Shown in pieces: positions 26,180-34,939 of a DNA stretch of 64,000 nucleotides. This stretch comes from JBBRHQ01 sp963725315 (GTDB taxonomy: Bacteria > Actinomycetota > Thermoleophilia > Solirubrobacterales > 70-9). Below the pieces are notes generated by a model. It searched no databases. It was not told the DNA's origin and saw only the letters and a list, made by a program, of their open reading frames with translations. The stretch is from NCBI GenBank assembly GCA_963725315.1, contig CAVRYA010000007.1, positions 248,001-312,000 of the forward strand. The letters run 5' to 3'. The first letter of the stretch is position 1. The number at the start of each line of letters is the position of its first letter. Position numbers and translations under genes: made by a program.

Positions 26180-26812
26180 GCGAGACCGTCTCGGTCGAGC
26201 GCGACGGCGCCGCAGCGGCGCGGGCCGCCCTGGAGCGCTGCATCGCCGCCGGCGGGGTGGCGGCGTTCCCCGCCGACGGGCTCTACGGCCTCGCCTGCGA
26301 CCCGCTCGACGCGGGGGCGATCGCCCGCATCCACCGAATCAAGGGCCGCGACGACGGCAAGCCCTCGGCCGTCATGTACTTCTCCCCCCTGGCGATGCGC
26401 GAGATCGTCGAGGGCCTCGGCCCGCGCACCCGGCAGGCCGTCGCGGCGCTGATGCCGGGTCCGGTGACCCTGGTTCTCGCCAACCCGGAGCGCCGCTATC
26501 CGCTGGCCTGCAGGGAGGACGCCGAGCGACTCGGGGTGCGGTTGATCGGCGGGCCCCTGGCAGGCGCCGCCTGTCCGGTCTTCCAGACCAGCGCCAACCG
26601 CAGCGGGGAGCCGCCGCCTCGGCGCTTCGCGGAGATCGACCCCGGGCTGCTCGCCGACACCGACCTGGCGATCGACGGCGGCGAGCTGGCCGGGACGCCC
26701 CTCGACCGTGGTCGACCTCGCGCGGCTCGATCGGGACGGGGATTGGGAAGTTCTGCGTGAGGGGGGGATGGCGGCCTCGGAGCTTCGTCCGGTGCTCGCC
26801 GCGGTGGTCTAG
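26176..26812 (+). CDS. tsaC: Threonylcarbamoyl-AMP synthase, Sua5/YrdC (one apparent frameshift)
   Basis: It makes threonylcarbamoyl-AMP from Thr, bicarbonate and ATP for the t6A37 modification of ANN-reading tRNAs. The YrdC core is clear: VAAFPADGLYGLACDP, RIHRIKGRDDGKPSAVM (the KxR site), LMPGPVTLVL and FQTSANRSGEP (the SxN site). One extra C near 26701 shifts the frame. Correction gives ...AGTPSTVVDLARL and a stop at 26810-26812, about 211 residues. The GTG start overlaps the prmC stop. Confidence 0.88.
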
Positions 26813-26842
26813 GCTCGCCTCAAATCACCCAAGGGAGGCTGC

Positions 26843-27385
26843 ATGAAGGAAAGCATTGAAGAAACGGGCGGCCGCCGGCTCGGCGGGCGACCCCGAAACG
26901 GCCTTGTCGGCTACGTGGCGCTCTTCGTCGCCATCTTCGCCGCCCTCGGAGGTGTCGCGGTCGGCCTCCCGGGGAAGGGGACGGTGACCGCCAACGACCT
27001 CAAGGCCGGCGCGGTCAGCACCAGGGCGATCCAGAAGGGGGCGGTGAGCAGGGCCAAGCTCGGCCCGTCCGCGCAGCCCCTCTGGGTCTCGGTCAACTCC
27101 GACGGCTCGGTGATATCGCGGCGGGGCGGGGGTTTCGTCAGCCACACGAGCACGGGCATCTACTACGTCAGCTTCGGCAAGAGCCTCGCCGGAAAGGCGA
27201 TCACGGCGACTGGGCAGTTGAGCATCAGCAACGGCCTGATGGTCACCGCCTCCCCGTGCGCGGGCACCCCCGTCGCCTCGGGATGCGATTCGTCGTTCAA
27301 GGACGACCAGCACATGGTGGTGGTGATCCGGGGGGGCAACGGGGCGCTCGCGGATGAGCCCTTCTTCGTCACCGTGACGCCGTAG
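26843..27385 (+). CDS. Exported hypothetical protein with an ND-L-K-x-G-A-V repeat
   Basis: This 180-residue protein has a single N-terminal hydrophobic helix (VGYVALFVAIFAALGGVAVG) acting as signal or anchor. The segment GTVTANDLKAGAVSTRAIQKGAVSRAKLG contains short repeats found after the signal peptide in many secreted proteins of Solirubrobacter and relatives. The rest is predicted beta-rich with two Cys. Function is unknown. A GGGAGG ribosome site precedes the ATG and TAGGCT at 26810-26815 is a likely -10. The family is a useful taxonomic hint. Confidence 0.75.
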   Translation: MKESIEETGGRRLGGRPRNGLVGYVALFVAIFAALGGVAVGLPGKGTVTANDLKAGAVSTRAIQKGAVSRAKLGPSAQPLWVSVNSDGSVISRRGGGFVSHTSTGIYYVSFGKSLAGKAITATGQLSISNGLMVTASPCAGTPVASGCDSSFKDDQHMVVVIRGGNGALADEPFFVTVTP

Positions 27386-27406
27386 GGCGCGCGAGGCGGC
27401 CCGCGC

Positions 27407-27808
27407 TCAGGCTGACGCCACCGAGGCGCGGGCCTCCTCGCCCGAGGCGAAGACATTGACCTTGTAGGCCATCGCGTCGCGCACCTCCCAGACCAGGACC
27501 ACCTCCTGGGAGACCTCGATCCCGGTGGTCCGGCCTCTTCCCCGAAGCAATGCCCTGTTGAGGACATGGCCGCCGCCCAGGTCCTCGAGCTCCAGGGGGA
27601 GGAACTCGATGTCCTCCATCCCGTCGCCGAAGGAGTCCCAGTAGCGGCGCATCCCCTCCCGCCCGCGGTAGGTGTCGGGCTCGGCCGCGAGGCCAGGGGG
27701 GGTGGTCATCTCGAACTCCGGATGGATGAGCGGGAGCAGGCCCTCGACGCCCTCCCGCGCCAGGGTCTCGAACCCGGATCGCACCATCTCCACATCGGCA
27801 TCCGACAT
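27407..27808 (-). CDS. SnoaL/NTF2-like small protein
   Basis: This 133-residue protein of the NTF2-like fold has the typical order MSDADVEMVRSGFETL, IHPEFEMTTPP, TYRGREGMRRYWDSF and a beta-rich C-terminus. Such proteins form cone-shaped barrels used by cyclases, isomerases and unknown binding proteins, and no catalytic pair could be assigned. TACGCT (minus strand, 27816-27821) lies 7 bases before the start, giving a leaderless transcript. It is divergent from glyA. Confidence 0.8.
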   Translation of the reverse strand: MSDADVEMVRSGFETLAREGVEGLLPLIHPEFEMTTPPGLAAEPDTYRGREGMRRYWDSFGDGMEDIEFLPLELEDLGGGHVLNRALLRGRGRTTGIEVSQEVVLVWEVRDAMAYKVNVFASGEEARASVASA

Positions 27809-27861
27809 CGGCGGAAGCGTAGCCCCGGAGCCCGCGGCTGCCGCTGCTATGGTCGGCCGCG

Positions 27862-29145
27862 ATGAGCCCCGAGCTGCCGGAGGACATCCAGAACGCCTCG
27901 CTGGCCGAGGTCGACCCCCGGATAGCCGCCGCCCTGGAAGGAGAGCTGCGCCGGCAGCAGGGGACGCTGGAGATGATCGCCTCGGAGAACTTCGTCCCCC
28001 GCGCCGTGCTCGAGGCCACGGGATCGGTGCTCACCAACAAGTACGCCGAGGGCTATCCCGGCCGCCGCTACTACGGCGGCTGCGAGGAGGTCGACGTCGC
28101 CGAGCAGCTCGCGATCGACCGCGCCAAGGAGCTGTTCGGCGCCGAGCACGCCAACGTCCAGCCTCACGCCGGCGCCCAGGCGAACAACGCCGCATACATG
28201 GCGCTGATCGAGCCGGGCGAGAGGATCATGGGCCTGGCGCTCGATCACGGCGGCCACCTCACCCACGGGATGAAGCTCAACGTCTCCGGCAAGCTCTACG
28301 AGGTCGTCGCCTACCACGTCAGGCGCGAGGACCTCCTGGTGGACATGGAGGAGGTCGAGCGGCTCGCCCACGAGCACCGGCCGAAGCTGATCGTCGCCGG
28401 CTGGTCGGCCTACCCGCGCCAGCTCGACTTCCCCGCCTTCCGCGAGATCGCCGACTCGGTCGGCGCCAAGCTGATGGTCGACATGGCGCACTTCGCCGGC
28501 CTGGTCGCCGCCGGGGAGCACCCGAACCCGGTCGAGCACGCCGACGTCGTCACGACCACGATCCACAAGACCCTCTGCGGACCGCGCAGCGGGATGATCC
28601 TCTGCCGCGAGGAGTACGCGAAGGACATCGACCGCTCGGTCTTCCCCGGGCAGCAGGGCGGGCCGCTGATGCACGTGATCGCCGCCAAGGCCGTCGCCCT
28701 GGGGATCGCCTCCACCGAGCCCTTCCGCGCCCGCCAGCGCCAGACGATCGCCAACGCCCGGGCCCTGGCCGAGGGCCTGCAGGCCGGCGGGGTCGAGGTG
28801 CTGACCGGCGGCACCGACGTCCACCTCGTCCTCGTCGACCTGACCCCGACCGGGCTGGACGGCAAGACCGCCGAGGCGCGCCTCGAGGAGGTGGGGATCA
28901 CCGTCAACCGCAACGCGATCCCCTTCGACGAGCGGCCGCCGATGAACCCCTCGGGGCTGCGGATCGGCACCCCGGCGCTGACCACCCGGGGCCTGGTGGA
29001 GGACGACCTGCGCGAGGTTGCCGCAGTCATAGCCGCAGCCCTCGGGGAGGACTTCGAGGCCGACAAGGCATCGCTGAAGGAGCGCACCCAGGCCCTGATG
29101 GACCGCCACCCCCTCTACCCAGAGCTGACCGGAGCCACGGTCTAG
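27862..29145 (+). CDS. glyA: Serine hydroxymethyltransferase
   Basis: This PLP enzyme interconverts serine and glycine, charging tetrahydrofolate with one-carbon units. The 427-residue protein has ASENFVPRAVLEATGS, NKYAEGYPGRRYYGG, NVQPHAGAQANNAAY, the PLP lysine in TTTIHKTLCGPRSG, and FPGQQGGPLMHVIAAKA. All key residues are intact. A TATGGT hexamer (27848-27853) ends 8 bases before the ATG. A long hairpin lies downstream. Its position between tsaC and the wecA/atp genes is common in actinobacteria. Confidence 0.97.
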   Translation: MSPELPEDIQNASLAEVDPRIAAALEGELRRQQGTLEMIASENFVPRAVLEATGSVLTNKYAEGYPGRRYYGGCEEVDVAEQLAIDRAKELFGAEHANVQPHAGAQANNAAYMALIEPGERIMGLALDHGGHLTHGMKLNVSGKLYEVVAYHVRREDLLVDMEEVERLAHEHRPKLIVAGWSAYPRQLDFPAFREIADSVGAKLMVDMAHFAGLVAAGEHPNPVEHADVVTTTIHKTLCGPRSGMILCREEYAKDIDRSVFPGQQGGPLMHVIAAKAVALGIASTEPFRARQRQTIANARALAEGLQAGGVEVLTGGTDVHLVLVDLTPTGLDGKTAEARLEEVGITVNRNAIPFDERPPMNPSGLRIGTPALTTRGLVEDDLREVAAVIAAALGEDFEADKASLKERTQALMDRHPLYPELTGATV

Positions 29146-29242
29146 CGCCATAGCTCTGCGTGCCGACGGCGCGATGGGGCACTTGGCCCAATCTCGCGGT
29201 CTAGAGGGCAGACGGGTGCCGGGGCGCTGCTCGGGCGGGTGG

Positions 29243-29303
29243 CACGGAATGGGATGGACCATCACCCGGCGTCTAGCCGGGGGATGGTGGGCCCCATTCC
29301 GTG
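29243..29303. terminator. Long two-part hairpin downstream of glyA
   Basis: An 11-bp perfect outer stem pairs 29243-29253 with 29293-29303. A 5x5 internal loop separates it from a 12-bp inner stem (29259-29270 with 29276-29287, one mismatch) closed by a 5-base loop. No U-run follows, so it is not a classical intrinsic terminator. It could end or protect the glyA transcript, or act as a leader structure for the gene at 29353. The rest of the 207-bp gap shows nothing recognised. Confidence 0.55.
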
Positions 29304-29352
29304 ACAGGACTCGCCCCGCCAGCCGCCCTGTCAACCGTCAGGATTCCCGTCC

Positions 29353-30364
29353 GTGAAGATTTGGGTCGACTGCACCGCCGCTGCCCACCCGCTGGTCCTG
29401 CGCCCGATCATCGAGCGGCTCCAGGCTCGCGGCGACGACGTCTTCGTCACCGCCCGCTCCTACGGGCAGACGCTCGGCGTCCTCGACCGCCTCGGGATCC
29501 CCTACACGGCGGTCGGCAGCCCACGGCGGCGCCTCCCGCGCCGGCAAGGCTCGGGCGCTGGCCTCCCGCTCGCGGCGCCTCGCCGGGCTCGTCTGGGGGC
29601 GCCGGCCCGACCTCGCCCTCGCCCACGGCTCGGTCGACCTGGCCGTGGTCTCGGCCCTCTTCCGCATCCCGTCGGCGCAGATGCAGGACTACGAGTTCGC
29701 CGGCCTGCAGCGCCAGGCCGCCTTCCGTGTGGCGAAGCGGGTCCTGGTCCCGGACTCGATCCCGGTCGAGCGGCTGGCGAGGGTCGGGGCCCCCGAGCGC
29801 AAGCTGTTCCGCTACCCGGGCCTGAAGGAGGAGTACTACCTCTCCGACTTCGAGCCGGACCCGTCCGTGCTCGGGCGAGCTGGGGATCGAGGCGAGCGAC
29901 GTGATCGTCGTCGTGCGCCCGCCGCCGGAGACCTCCGAGTACCACGCCCGGAACGACCTCTACCAGCGCGTGCTCGACCGGCTCGCCGCAGGCAGCGGGG
30001 ACCAGTCGCGGTCGTGATCCCCCGCACCGAGGGCCAGGCCGAGGCTGTCCGCGCGATGGGGTCCTCGCGGCTGATCGTCCCCGAGCAGGCGATCGACGCC
30101 CAGAGCCTGATCGCCCTCGCCGATCTCGTGGTCAGCGCCGGCGGCACGATGAACCGCGAGGCGGTGGCCCTCGGGACGCCCGTCTACACCACCTTCGCCG
30201 GTCGCATGGGGGGCGTCGACGAGACGCTGATCGCCGAGGGAAGGCTGGCGATCCTCGAGGACCCGGACGGGCTCGCGCTCGCGAAGCGCCGGGGGCCGGC
30301 CGCCGAACGGGTGCGCCGCGACCCCGAGCTGCTGGTGCGCGGAGTCCTCGGGGCCGTCGGATAG
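29353..30364 (+). CDS. DUF354 family, glycosyltransferase-like protein (frameshifted)
   Basis: After correction this is a protein of about 336 residues starting MKIWVDCTAAAHPLVLRPII, the typical DUF354 opening. SAQMQDYEFAGLQRQ, KLFRYPGLKEEYYLSDF and SAGGTMNREAVALGTPVYTTF follow. The fold is GT-B-like, but no reaction is proven for the family. It is usually found with surface polysaccharide genes, as here next to WecA. Extra bases lie near 29519 and 29874, and one missing base near 29992. The TAG stop coincides with a -10-like TAGCCT for the next gene. Confidence 0.75.
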
Positions 30365-30412
30365 CCTCATCTCCCGCCCCTCCGCTTCGGGACCTCACCG
30401 GGGCCTGACGAA

Positions 30413-31660
30413 ATGGCATCGACAACCGACGCCGTCCTCGCCTTCATCGTCGCCGCCGCGATCGCCTGGCTGCTGGTCCCGCCGACCGAGAAGCTCGCGC
30501 GGCGGATCGGGGCGATCGACTATCCGCGCGACCGGGGCCTGCACGACACCCCGACGCCGAAGCTCTCGGGCCTGGCGATCCTCGTCGCGGTCGAGGTCGC
30601 GGGCTGGATCTGGCTTCCAGGCGACGGCGAGACGCGCTCGATCCTGCTCGGCGCGGCCGCGATCGCGCTGGTCGGCGCGCTCGACGACGTCTACGACCTG
30701 CCGGCGCTGCCGAAGCTGCTCGGGCAGACCGCGGCGGCCCTGATCCCGGTCCTGGGCGGGGTCAGAGTGGACGCGCTCACCCTGCCCTTCATCGGCGGCT
30801 TCGAGCTCGGCTGGGTCGCCTATCCCGCGACGGTGCTGGCGATCGTCGCGATCGTCAACGTCATCAACTTCATCGACGGCGTCGACGGCCTCGCCGCCGG
30901 AGTCTGCGCGATCGCGGCGCTGGCGCTGGCGATCATCGCCCTCTCGCTCGACCGCAACGCCGCCGGGGTGCTGGCGGCGCTGACGGCCGGGGCGGCCTCG
31001 GGCTTCCTGCGGCACGGCTTCCCGCCCGCCTCGAGCTTCATGGGCGACACCGGCTCCAACCTGCTCGGCTACCTGCTCGCCGCCGCCGCCGATCCAGGGC
31101 GCGCTGAAGACCAACGCCGTGGTCGCCTTCGCCTTCCCCCTGGTCGTCCTCGCCGTGCCGATCCTCGACAGCGGCTTCGTGGTCGCCAAGCGGCTCAAGT
31201 ACCGCCAGCCGATCTACCAGGCCGACCGCTCGCACTTCCACCACCGAATGGCCAACATCGGCTTCTCCCAGCGGCGCACCCTCGCCTACCTCTACGGCTG
31301 GACCCTGATCCTCGCGGCCCTGGCCCTGGCCCTGCGCTTCGTCCCCTACAGCGACAACCACGGGCACTTCAACGCCGGCTGGACGTGCGGTGATGATCGC
31401 TCTGCGGGCTGCTCGCCCTGGCGGCCAGCATCTACCTCGTCTACGTGCTCGAGATCCTCAAGCTGCGCCGGGTGCGGGGGCGGCAGCTGCGCGGCATCCG
31501 CCGTGAGGCGGGTCGCCCCGAGCCAGACTCCGAGACGATCGACCGCGGCGTCGCCGAGGAGCTCGAAACCGGGAGCTTTCCCGCAGTGGACCCGGAAACC
31601 GGCGAGTTCGAGGTGCCCGGCCCCGAGCCGCCCGAGCGGCCACCCCGCGGGGGTCGCTGA
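30413..31660 (+). CDS. WecA/MraY-family polyprenyl-phosphate sugar-1-phosphate transferase (frameshifted)
   Basis: This integral membrane enzyme loads a sugar-1-phosphate from a UDP-sugar onto undecaprenyl (or decaprenyl) phosphate, starting surface glycan assembly. It has about 10-11 helices and the family acidic motifs ALDDVYDLP, NFIDGVDGLAAG and SFMGDTGSN, plus the His-rich cytoplasmic loop DRSHFHHRM. A C-terminal acidic, Pro-rich tail of about 60 residues follows. Extra bases near 31093, 31391 and 31410 shift the frame through all three registers. The place just before the ATP synthase genes matches other actinobacteria. WecA fits better than MraY by context. Confidence 0.85.
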
Positions 31661-31686
31661 GAGGGCGGCCGGGAGCCCCGTTCGGC

Positions 31687-31692
31687 TATAGT
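31687..31692 (+). promoter_or_regulatory. Candidate -10 of the ATP synthase operon
   Basis: TATAGT is the best sigma-A -10 match between wecA and atpZ. It gives a leader of roughly 98 bases before the ATG at 31797. No convincing -35 was found. A GC-rich inverted pair (GGCGGCCGG near 31665, CCGGCCGCC near 31696) surrounds it. Confidence 0.4.
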
Positions 31693-31796
31693 CGCCCGGC
31701 CGCCAGCGCCGGGGAGTCGCTCCCGAGCTGAGCGGCTCTGTCTCTTCCAGCGCCACCCGCGACCGCAATTGCCAGGCCGTCCGACAACAGGCTCCG

Positions 31797-31994
31797 ATGA
31801 GCGACGAGCGCTCCCCGAGGGCGGAGGCGGCCACGGCCGGGCTCCAGGTGATCGTCGCGATGCTGATCGGCGGGGCCGTCGGGTGGGGCCTGGGAGCGCT
31901 GCTCGATCTCGCCGTCCCGCTCGGCCTCGCCGGCCTCTTCGCGGGGCTGTTCGCCGGACTCGGCCTTGTCTACGCTCGCTTTAGAAGGGTCTGA
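31797..31994 (+). CDS. AtpZ/AtpI-type F0F1 ATP synthase assembly protein
   Basis: This small 65-residue membrane protein has two hydrophobic helices (LQVIVAMLIGGAVGWGLG and GLAGLFAGLFAGLGLVYA), matching the AtpZ family that precedes ATP synthase genes. It is thought to help c-ring assembly or ion loading. It opens the atp operon. The next ORF overlaps its last 29 bases. Confidence 0.8.
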   Translation: MSDERSPRAEAATAGLQVIVAMLIGGAVGWGLGALLDLAVPLGLAGLFAGLFAGLGLVYARFRRV

Positions 31995-32394
31995 GCGAGT
32001 CGGCGGCGCCGGCCGCGCGCTGCGGGCGCTGCGCTACGCCGACCTGGCGGTGCTGGCGCTGGCCCTGCCGGTCTTCCTGCTCGCCGACTGGCCGCTGCTC
32101 GGCTACGCGGTGATCGCCGTCGTCTGGCTGATCCAGCGCTCGGTGCAGGTGGCCGCCGAGCGCCGCACGGCGCGGGCGCTGGCCGAGGGCGACCGCCGCT
32201 CGGCGATGGGAGTGCTCGCCTGGTCGATCCTCGGCCGGGTCTGGCTGGTGACGCTCTCGATCCTCCTGGTCGGCGGGCTCGCCGAGCGCCAGGACGGGCT
32301 CGCGGCGGCGATCCTCAGCGCGGTCCTCGTCACCGTCTCGTTCGCATCGCAGGCACTGGCCAGGCTGCTCGAGCCCGAGCAGGATGCGGCATGA
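31966..32394 (+). CDS. ATP synthase I-like membrane protein
   Basis: This 142-residue protein has four hydrophobic helices (LAVLALALPVFLLAD, GYAVIAVVWLIQ, VWLVTLSILLVGG, AAILSAVLVTVSFASQAL). It sits where atpI usually lies, between atpZ and atpB, and resembles the poorly conserved ATP synthase I family. The start is uncertain. The TTG at 31966 overlaps atpZ and is the only upstream start in frame that keeps the first helix. Its end overlaps the atpB ATG (ATGA). Confidence 0.65.
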   Translation: MSTLALEGSERVGGAGRALRALRYADLAVLALALPVFLLADWPLLGYAVIAVVWLIQRSVQVAAERRTARALAEGDRRSAMGVLAWSILGRVWLVTLSILLVGGLAERQDGLAAAILSAVLVTVSFASQALARLLEPEQDAA

Positions 32395-33302
32395 AGACCC
32401 GCACGAAGGTCCTGCTCGGGATCGGGCTCTACGTCGCCTTCGCGATCGCGCTCGGGATCCTCTTCGGCAGCGCCGGCAAGAACGACGAGTTCAAGCCACA
32501 GAACGAGTTCAAGGTCGAGCCGTGGATCAACATCAAGATCGGCGGCATCGACCTCAGCATCAACAAGGTCGTCCTCTACCTGTTCCTGGCCAGCGCCCTG
32601 ACGATCGCGACCATGGTCTGGATCTCGCGGCGCATGCAGCAGAAGCCGAACAGGGTGCAGATGATGGTCGAGGTCGCCTACGACCTGACCCGCAACAACA
32701 TCACCGGCGGCAACATCGAGGAGCACAGGCTGGCGGCGAAGTGGTTCCCGTTCCTGGCGACGCTCTTCTTCTTCATCTGGTTCTCGAACATGATCGGCTA
32801 CATACCGCTGCCGATCAACACCCGCGACCCGATCGACATCTTCGGATTGGAGATTCCGGCATTCGCCCTCTACGCGGCCACCGCGAACATCTCGATCCCG
32901 CTCGCCCTGACCCTGGTCGTCTGGGGCTCGTACCACGTCGAGGGGATCCGGGCCAAGGGCCTGTTCGCCTACCTGAAGAGTTGGCTACCGGCAGGGCTCG
33001 AGGACATGAACCCGTTCGGAAAGGCGGCGATCTTCGCGATCGAGGTGGTCTCCCACTTCGTGCGGCTGATCTCGCTCTCCGTGCGACTCTTTGCCAACAT
33101 CCTCGCCGGCCACCTGCTGCTGCTGTTCATGGGCGGCGGCCTCGCCGTCCTGCTCGGCCTGGCGGCGCTGGGAGCGCTGACCGCCCCGATGGCCTTCGCC
33201 TTCTACATCTTCGAGGTCGGACTCGTCGCCACCCTGCAGGCCTTTATCTTCTCGACCCTGACCGCGATCTACATTGGCGGCGCGACCGCCGAAAGTCACT
33301 AG
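32391..33302 (+). CDS. atpB: ATP synthase F0 subunit a
   Basis: This membrane stator subunit forms the proton half-channels. The 303-residue protein carries the essential Arg in ISLSVRLFANILAGH and the C-terminal helix FEVGLVATLQAFIFSTL. Five or six hydrophobic helices are visible. The N-terminal 60 residues contain one helix and a charged loop. The start overlaps the preceding stop. A clear operon continues with atpE 16 bases later. Confidence 0.97.
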   Translation: MKTRTKVLLGIGLYVAFAIALGILFGSAGKNDEFKPQNEFKVEPWINIKIGGIDLSINKVVLYLFLASALTIATMVWISRRMQQKPNRVQMMVEVAYDLTRNNITGGNIEEHRLAAKWFPFLATLFFFIWFSNMIGYIPLPINTRDPIDIFGLEIPAFALYAATANISIPLALTLVVWGSYHVEGIRAKGLFAYLKSWLPAGLEDMNPFGKAAIFAIEVVSHFVRLISLSVRLFANILAGHLLLLFMGGGLAVLLGLAALGALTAPMAFAFYIFEVGLVATLQAFIFSTLTAIYIGGATAESH

Positions 33303-33318
33303 AAAAGGAGCAGTCTCG

Positions 33319-33582
33319 ATGGATCTTTCGCCAATTGCCGCGATCACCGACACCGGCATAACCGATGCCGGCAAGGCGATCGCCCTCGGTGTGGGGGCCG
33401 GGCTCGGCTCGATCGGCGCCGGCATCGGCATCGGCTTCATCTTCGGCAAGGAGATCGAGTCGGTCGCCCGCCAGCCCGAGATGAAGGACGAGCTCCAGAG
33501 CATCCGCTGGCTCGGCTTCGCCCTGACCGAGGCCGTCGCCTTCTACACCTTCATCTTCGGCCTGATCGCCTTCTTCCTCTAG
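33319..33582 (+). CDS. atpE: ATP synthase F0 subunit c
   Basis: This 87-residue hairpin forms the rotor ring. The glycine-rich first helix (GVGAGLGSIGAGIGIGF) and loop RQPEM are canonical. The ion-binding carboxylate is Glu71 in ALTEAVAFYTF. The neighbouring residues lack the Gln/Ser/Thr set of sodium-type rings, so proton coupling is likely. The ATG at 33319 after AAAAGGAG is preferred over upstream in-frame codons that lie inside atpB. Confidence 0.96.
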   Translation: MDLSPIAAITDTGITDAGKAIALGVGAGLGSIGAGIGIGFIFGKEIESVARQPEMKDELQSIRWLGFALTEAVAFYTFIFGLIAFFL

Positions 33583-33586
33583 GCCG

Positions 33587-34181
33587 TTGGTCCACCTCGC
33601 CGACATAGGCGCCGACCTGGTCGCTCCTCGCCGCTGGCAGCGGCAAGGACGAGGGAGGGAGCTTCCTCGTATCGCCCGGCCTCGGGCTGATGATCTGGAC
33701 CCTGGCGCTGTTCGGCGTGACGATGTTCGTGCTCGCCAAGTTCGCCTTCCCGCGGATCAGCGAGGCGCTGGAGAAGCGAGCCAACGCGATCGCCGAGAAC
33801 ATCGAGGAGTCCGAGCGCCAGCGCGAGGAGGCCGACAAGCTGCTCGCGGAGTACCGCCAGCGGCTCAAGGAGGCCCGCGAGCAGGCCGACGACATCACCG
33901 CCCGAGCGCGGAAGGCGTCGGAGACGGCGCTTACCGAGGCGACCGCCGACGGCAAGGCGAAGCGCGAGGAGCTGGTCGGCGCCGCCCGCCGCGACATCGA
34001 GGCGGAGACGCGACGCTCGCTCGAGCAGATCCGCAAGGAGGTCGCCGACCTGACCGTGATCGCGACCGAGAAGGTGACCCGCAAGTCGCTCGACGCCGAT
34101 GACCAGAAGCGCCTCGTCGAGGAGGCCCTGGACGAGGTCGACTTCACCGCCCTCTCGGGCAATGGCGAGGAGACCCGGTGA
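33587..34181 (+). CDS. atpF: ATP synthase F0 subunit b (one apparent frameshift)
   Basis: This peripheral stalk subunit has one N-terminal membrane helix (GLMIWTLALFGVTMFVLAKF) followed by a long charged coiled coil. From the TTG at 33587 the protein reads MVHLADIGADLV. One extra base near 33622 shifts the frame, and correction continues LLAAGSGKDEGGSFLV into the helix, giving about 197 residues. It starts 4 bases after the atpE stop. Because an intact stalk is essential, the shift is probably an error. Confidence 0.9.
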
Positions 34182-34387
34182 AGGCCGATCTGGAGCCAAG
34201 CCGCCCCCGGACGCGGAAGCACGGCACGCATTGCTCGTCCTGCCGGAGACCCGGCCGCGGCGGACGCGGAAGCGAGCGCGGCAAGCGTCTCACCTGGAGC
34301 CAAGCCGCCCCCGGACGCGGAAGCTCGCGCGCAAGGCAGATGTGGTTCAGTGCGCGCGAGCGGGAGCAGAGGAGGCGGCGTGTTCTG
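34182..34387. repeat. Repeat-filled spacer between atpF and atpH
   Basis: A 31-base direct repeat lies at 34190-34220 and 34294-34324, 104 bases apart. Its last 13 bases (CGGACGCGGAAGC) occur a third time at 34261-34273, so the 13-mer recurs about every 52 bases. The frame is open through the spacer into atpH, but the translation is Arg/Pro-rich and unlike any AtpH N-terminus. Related cores occur in other gaps of this window (see 48190 and 57899). Confidence 0.75.
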
Positions 34388-34921
34388 ATGGAGGAGATTG
34401 CGCGGGTCTACGCCGAGGCGCTGTTCGACGTCGCCAAGACGAGGGGAAAGCTCGACCAGATCCGCGAGGAGCTGGGGCAGTTCGCCGACGCCCTCGAGGG
34501 CGACCGGGAGCTGCAGGTCTTCTTCTTCAGCCCCTACTTCTCCTCGGTCGAGAAGCGCGAGGGGATCGAGAAGGCGATGCTCGGCGCCGATCCCGAGTTC
34601 GTCAACTTCCTCGAGCTGCTCACCGAGAAGCACCGGATGCCGGTGATCTTCCGCATCAGGCGCCAGTTCGACGACCTCTGGAAGAAGGAGAACCGCAAGC
34701 TCGACGTGACCGTGACCAGCGCGATCGACCTCGACCCCGAGGTGGTCGGCAGGATCGGCTCCGAGATCGAGGACCAGACCGGCCAGTCGGTCGAGCTCTC
34801 GAGCCGGGTGGACGACGCGATCCTCGGCGGGATCGTGCTCCAGGTCGGCAACATGGTCCTCGACGCGAGCGTCCGCAATCGCTTGGAGAAACTTCGAAAG
34901 ACGGTCGCCGAGGCGGCCTAA
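34388..34921 (+). CDS. atpH: ATP synthase F1 subunit delta
   Basis: This protein links the peripheral stalk to the top of F1. From the ATG at 34388 it has 177 residues and begins MEEIARVYAEALFDVAKTRG, the family start. The C-terminal signature region GGIVLQVGNMVLDASVRNRLEKLR is intact. The open frame extends 210 bases further upstream through the repeat spacer, but that part is low-complexity and rejected. An AGAGGAGG site lies upstream, although its spacing to this ATG (13 bases) is longer than ideal. Confidence 0.92.
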   Translation: MEEIARVYAEALFDVAKTRGKLDQIREELGQFADALEGDRELQVFFFSPYFSSVEKREGIEKAMLGADPEFVNFLELLTEKHRMPVIFRIRRQFDDLWKKENRKLDVTVTSAIDLDPEVVGRIGSEIEDQTGQSVELSSRVDDAILGGIVLQVGNMVLDASVRNRLEKLRKTVAEAA

Positions 34922-34939
34922 GGAGGCACCCGAAACACG

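Noticed and set aside
29146..29352. tRNA gene in the glyA-DUF354 gap
   Set aside because: No T-loop GTTCGA-type sequence or cloverleaf, only the long hairpin.
30413..31660. MraY (peptidoglycan lipid I synthase)
   Set aside because: No division/cell-wall (mur) genes nearby. The position before atp genes and the HFHHR loop fit WecA-type enzymes.
34190..34324. CRISPR-like array
   Set aside because: Only two full copies, spacing is uneven, the unit is not palindromic, and there are no cas genes.
34178..34387. N-terminal extension of AtpH through the repeat spacer
   Set aside because: The residues are Arg/Pro-rich products of a DNA repeat, and AtpH proteins start at the MEEIARVYAEAL segment.
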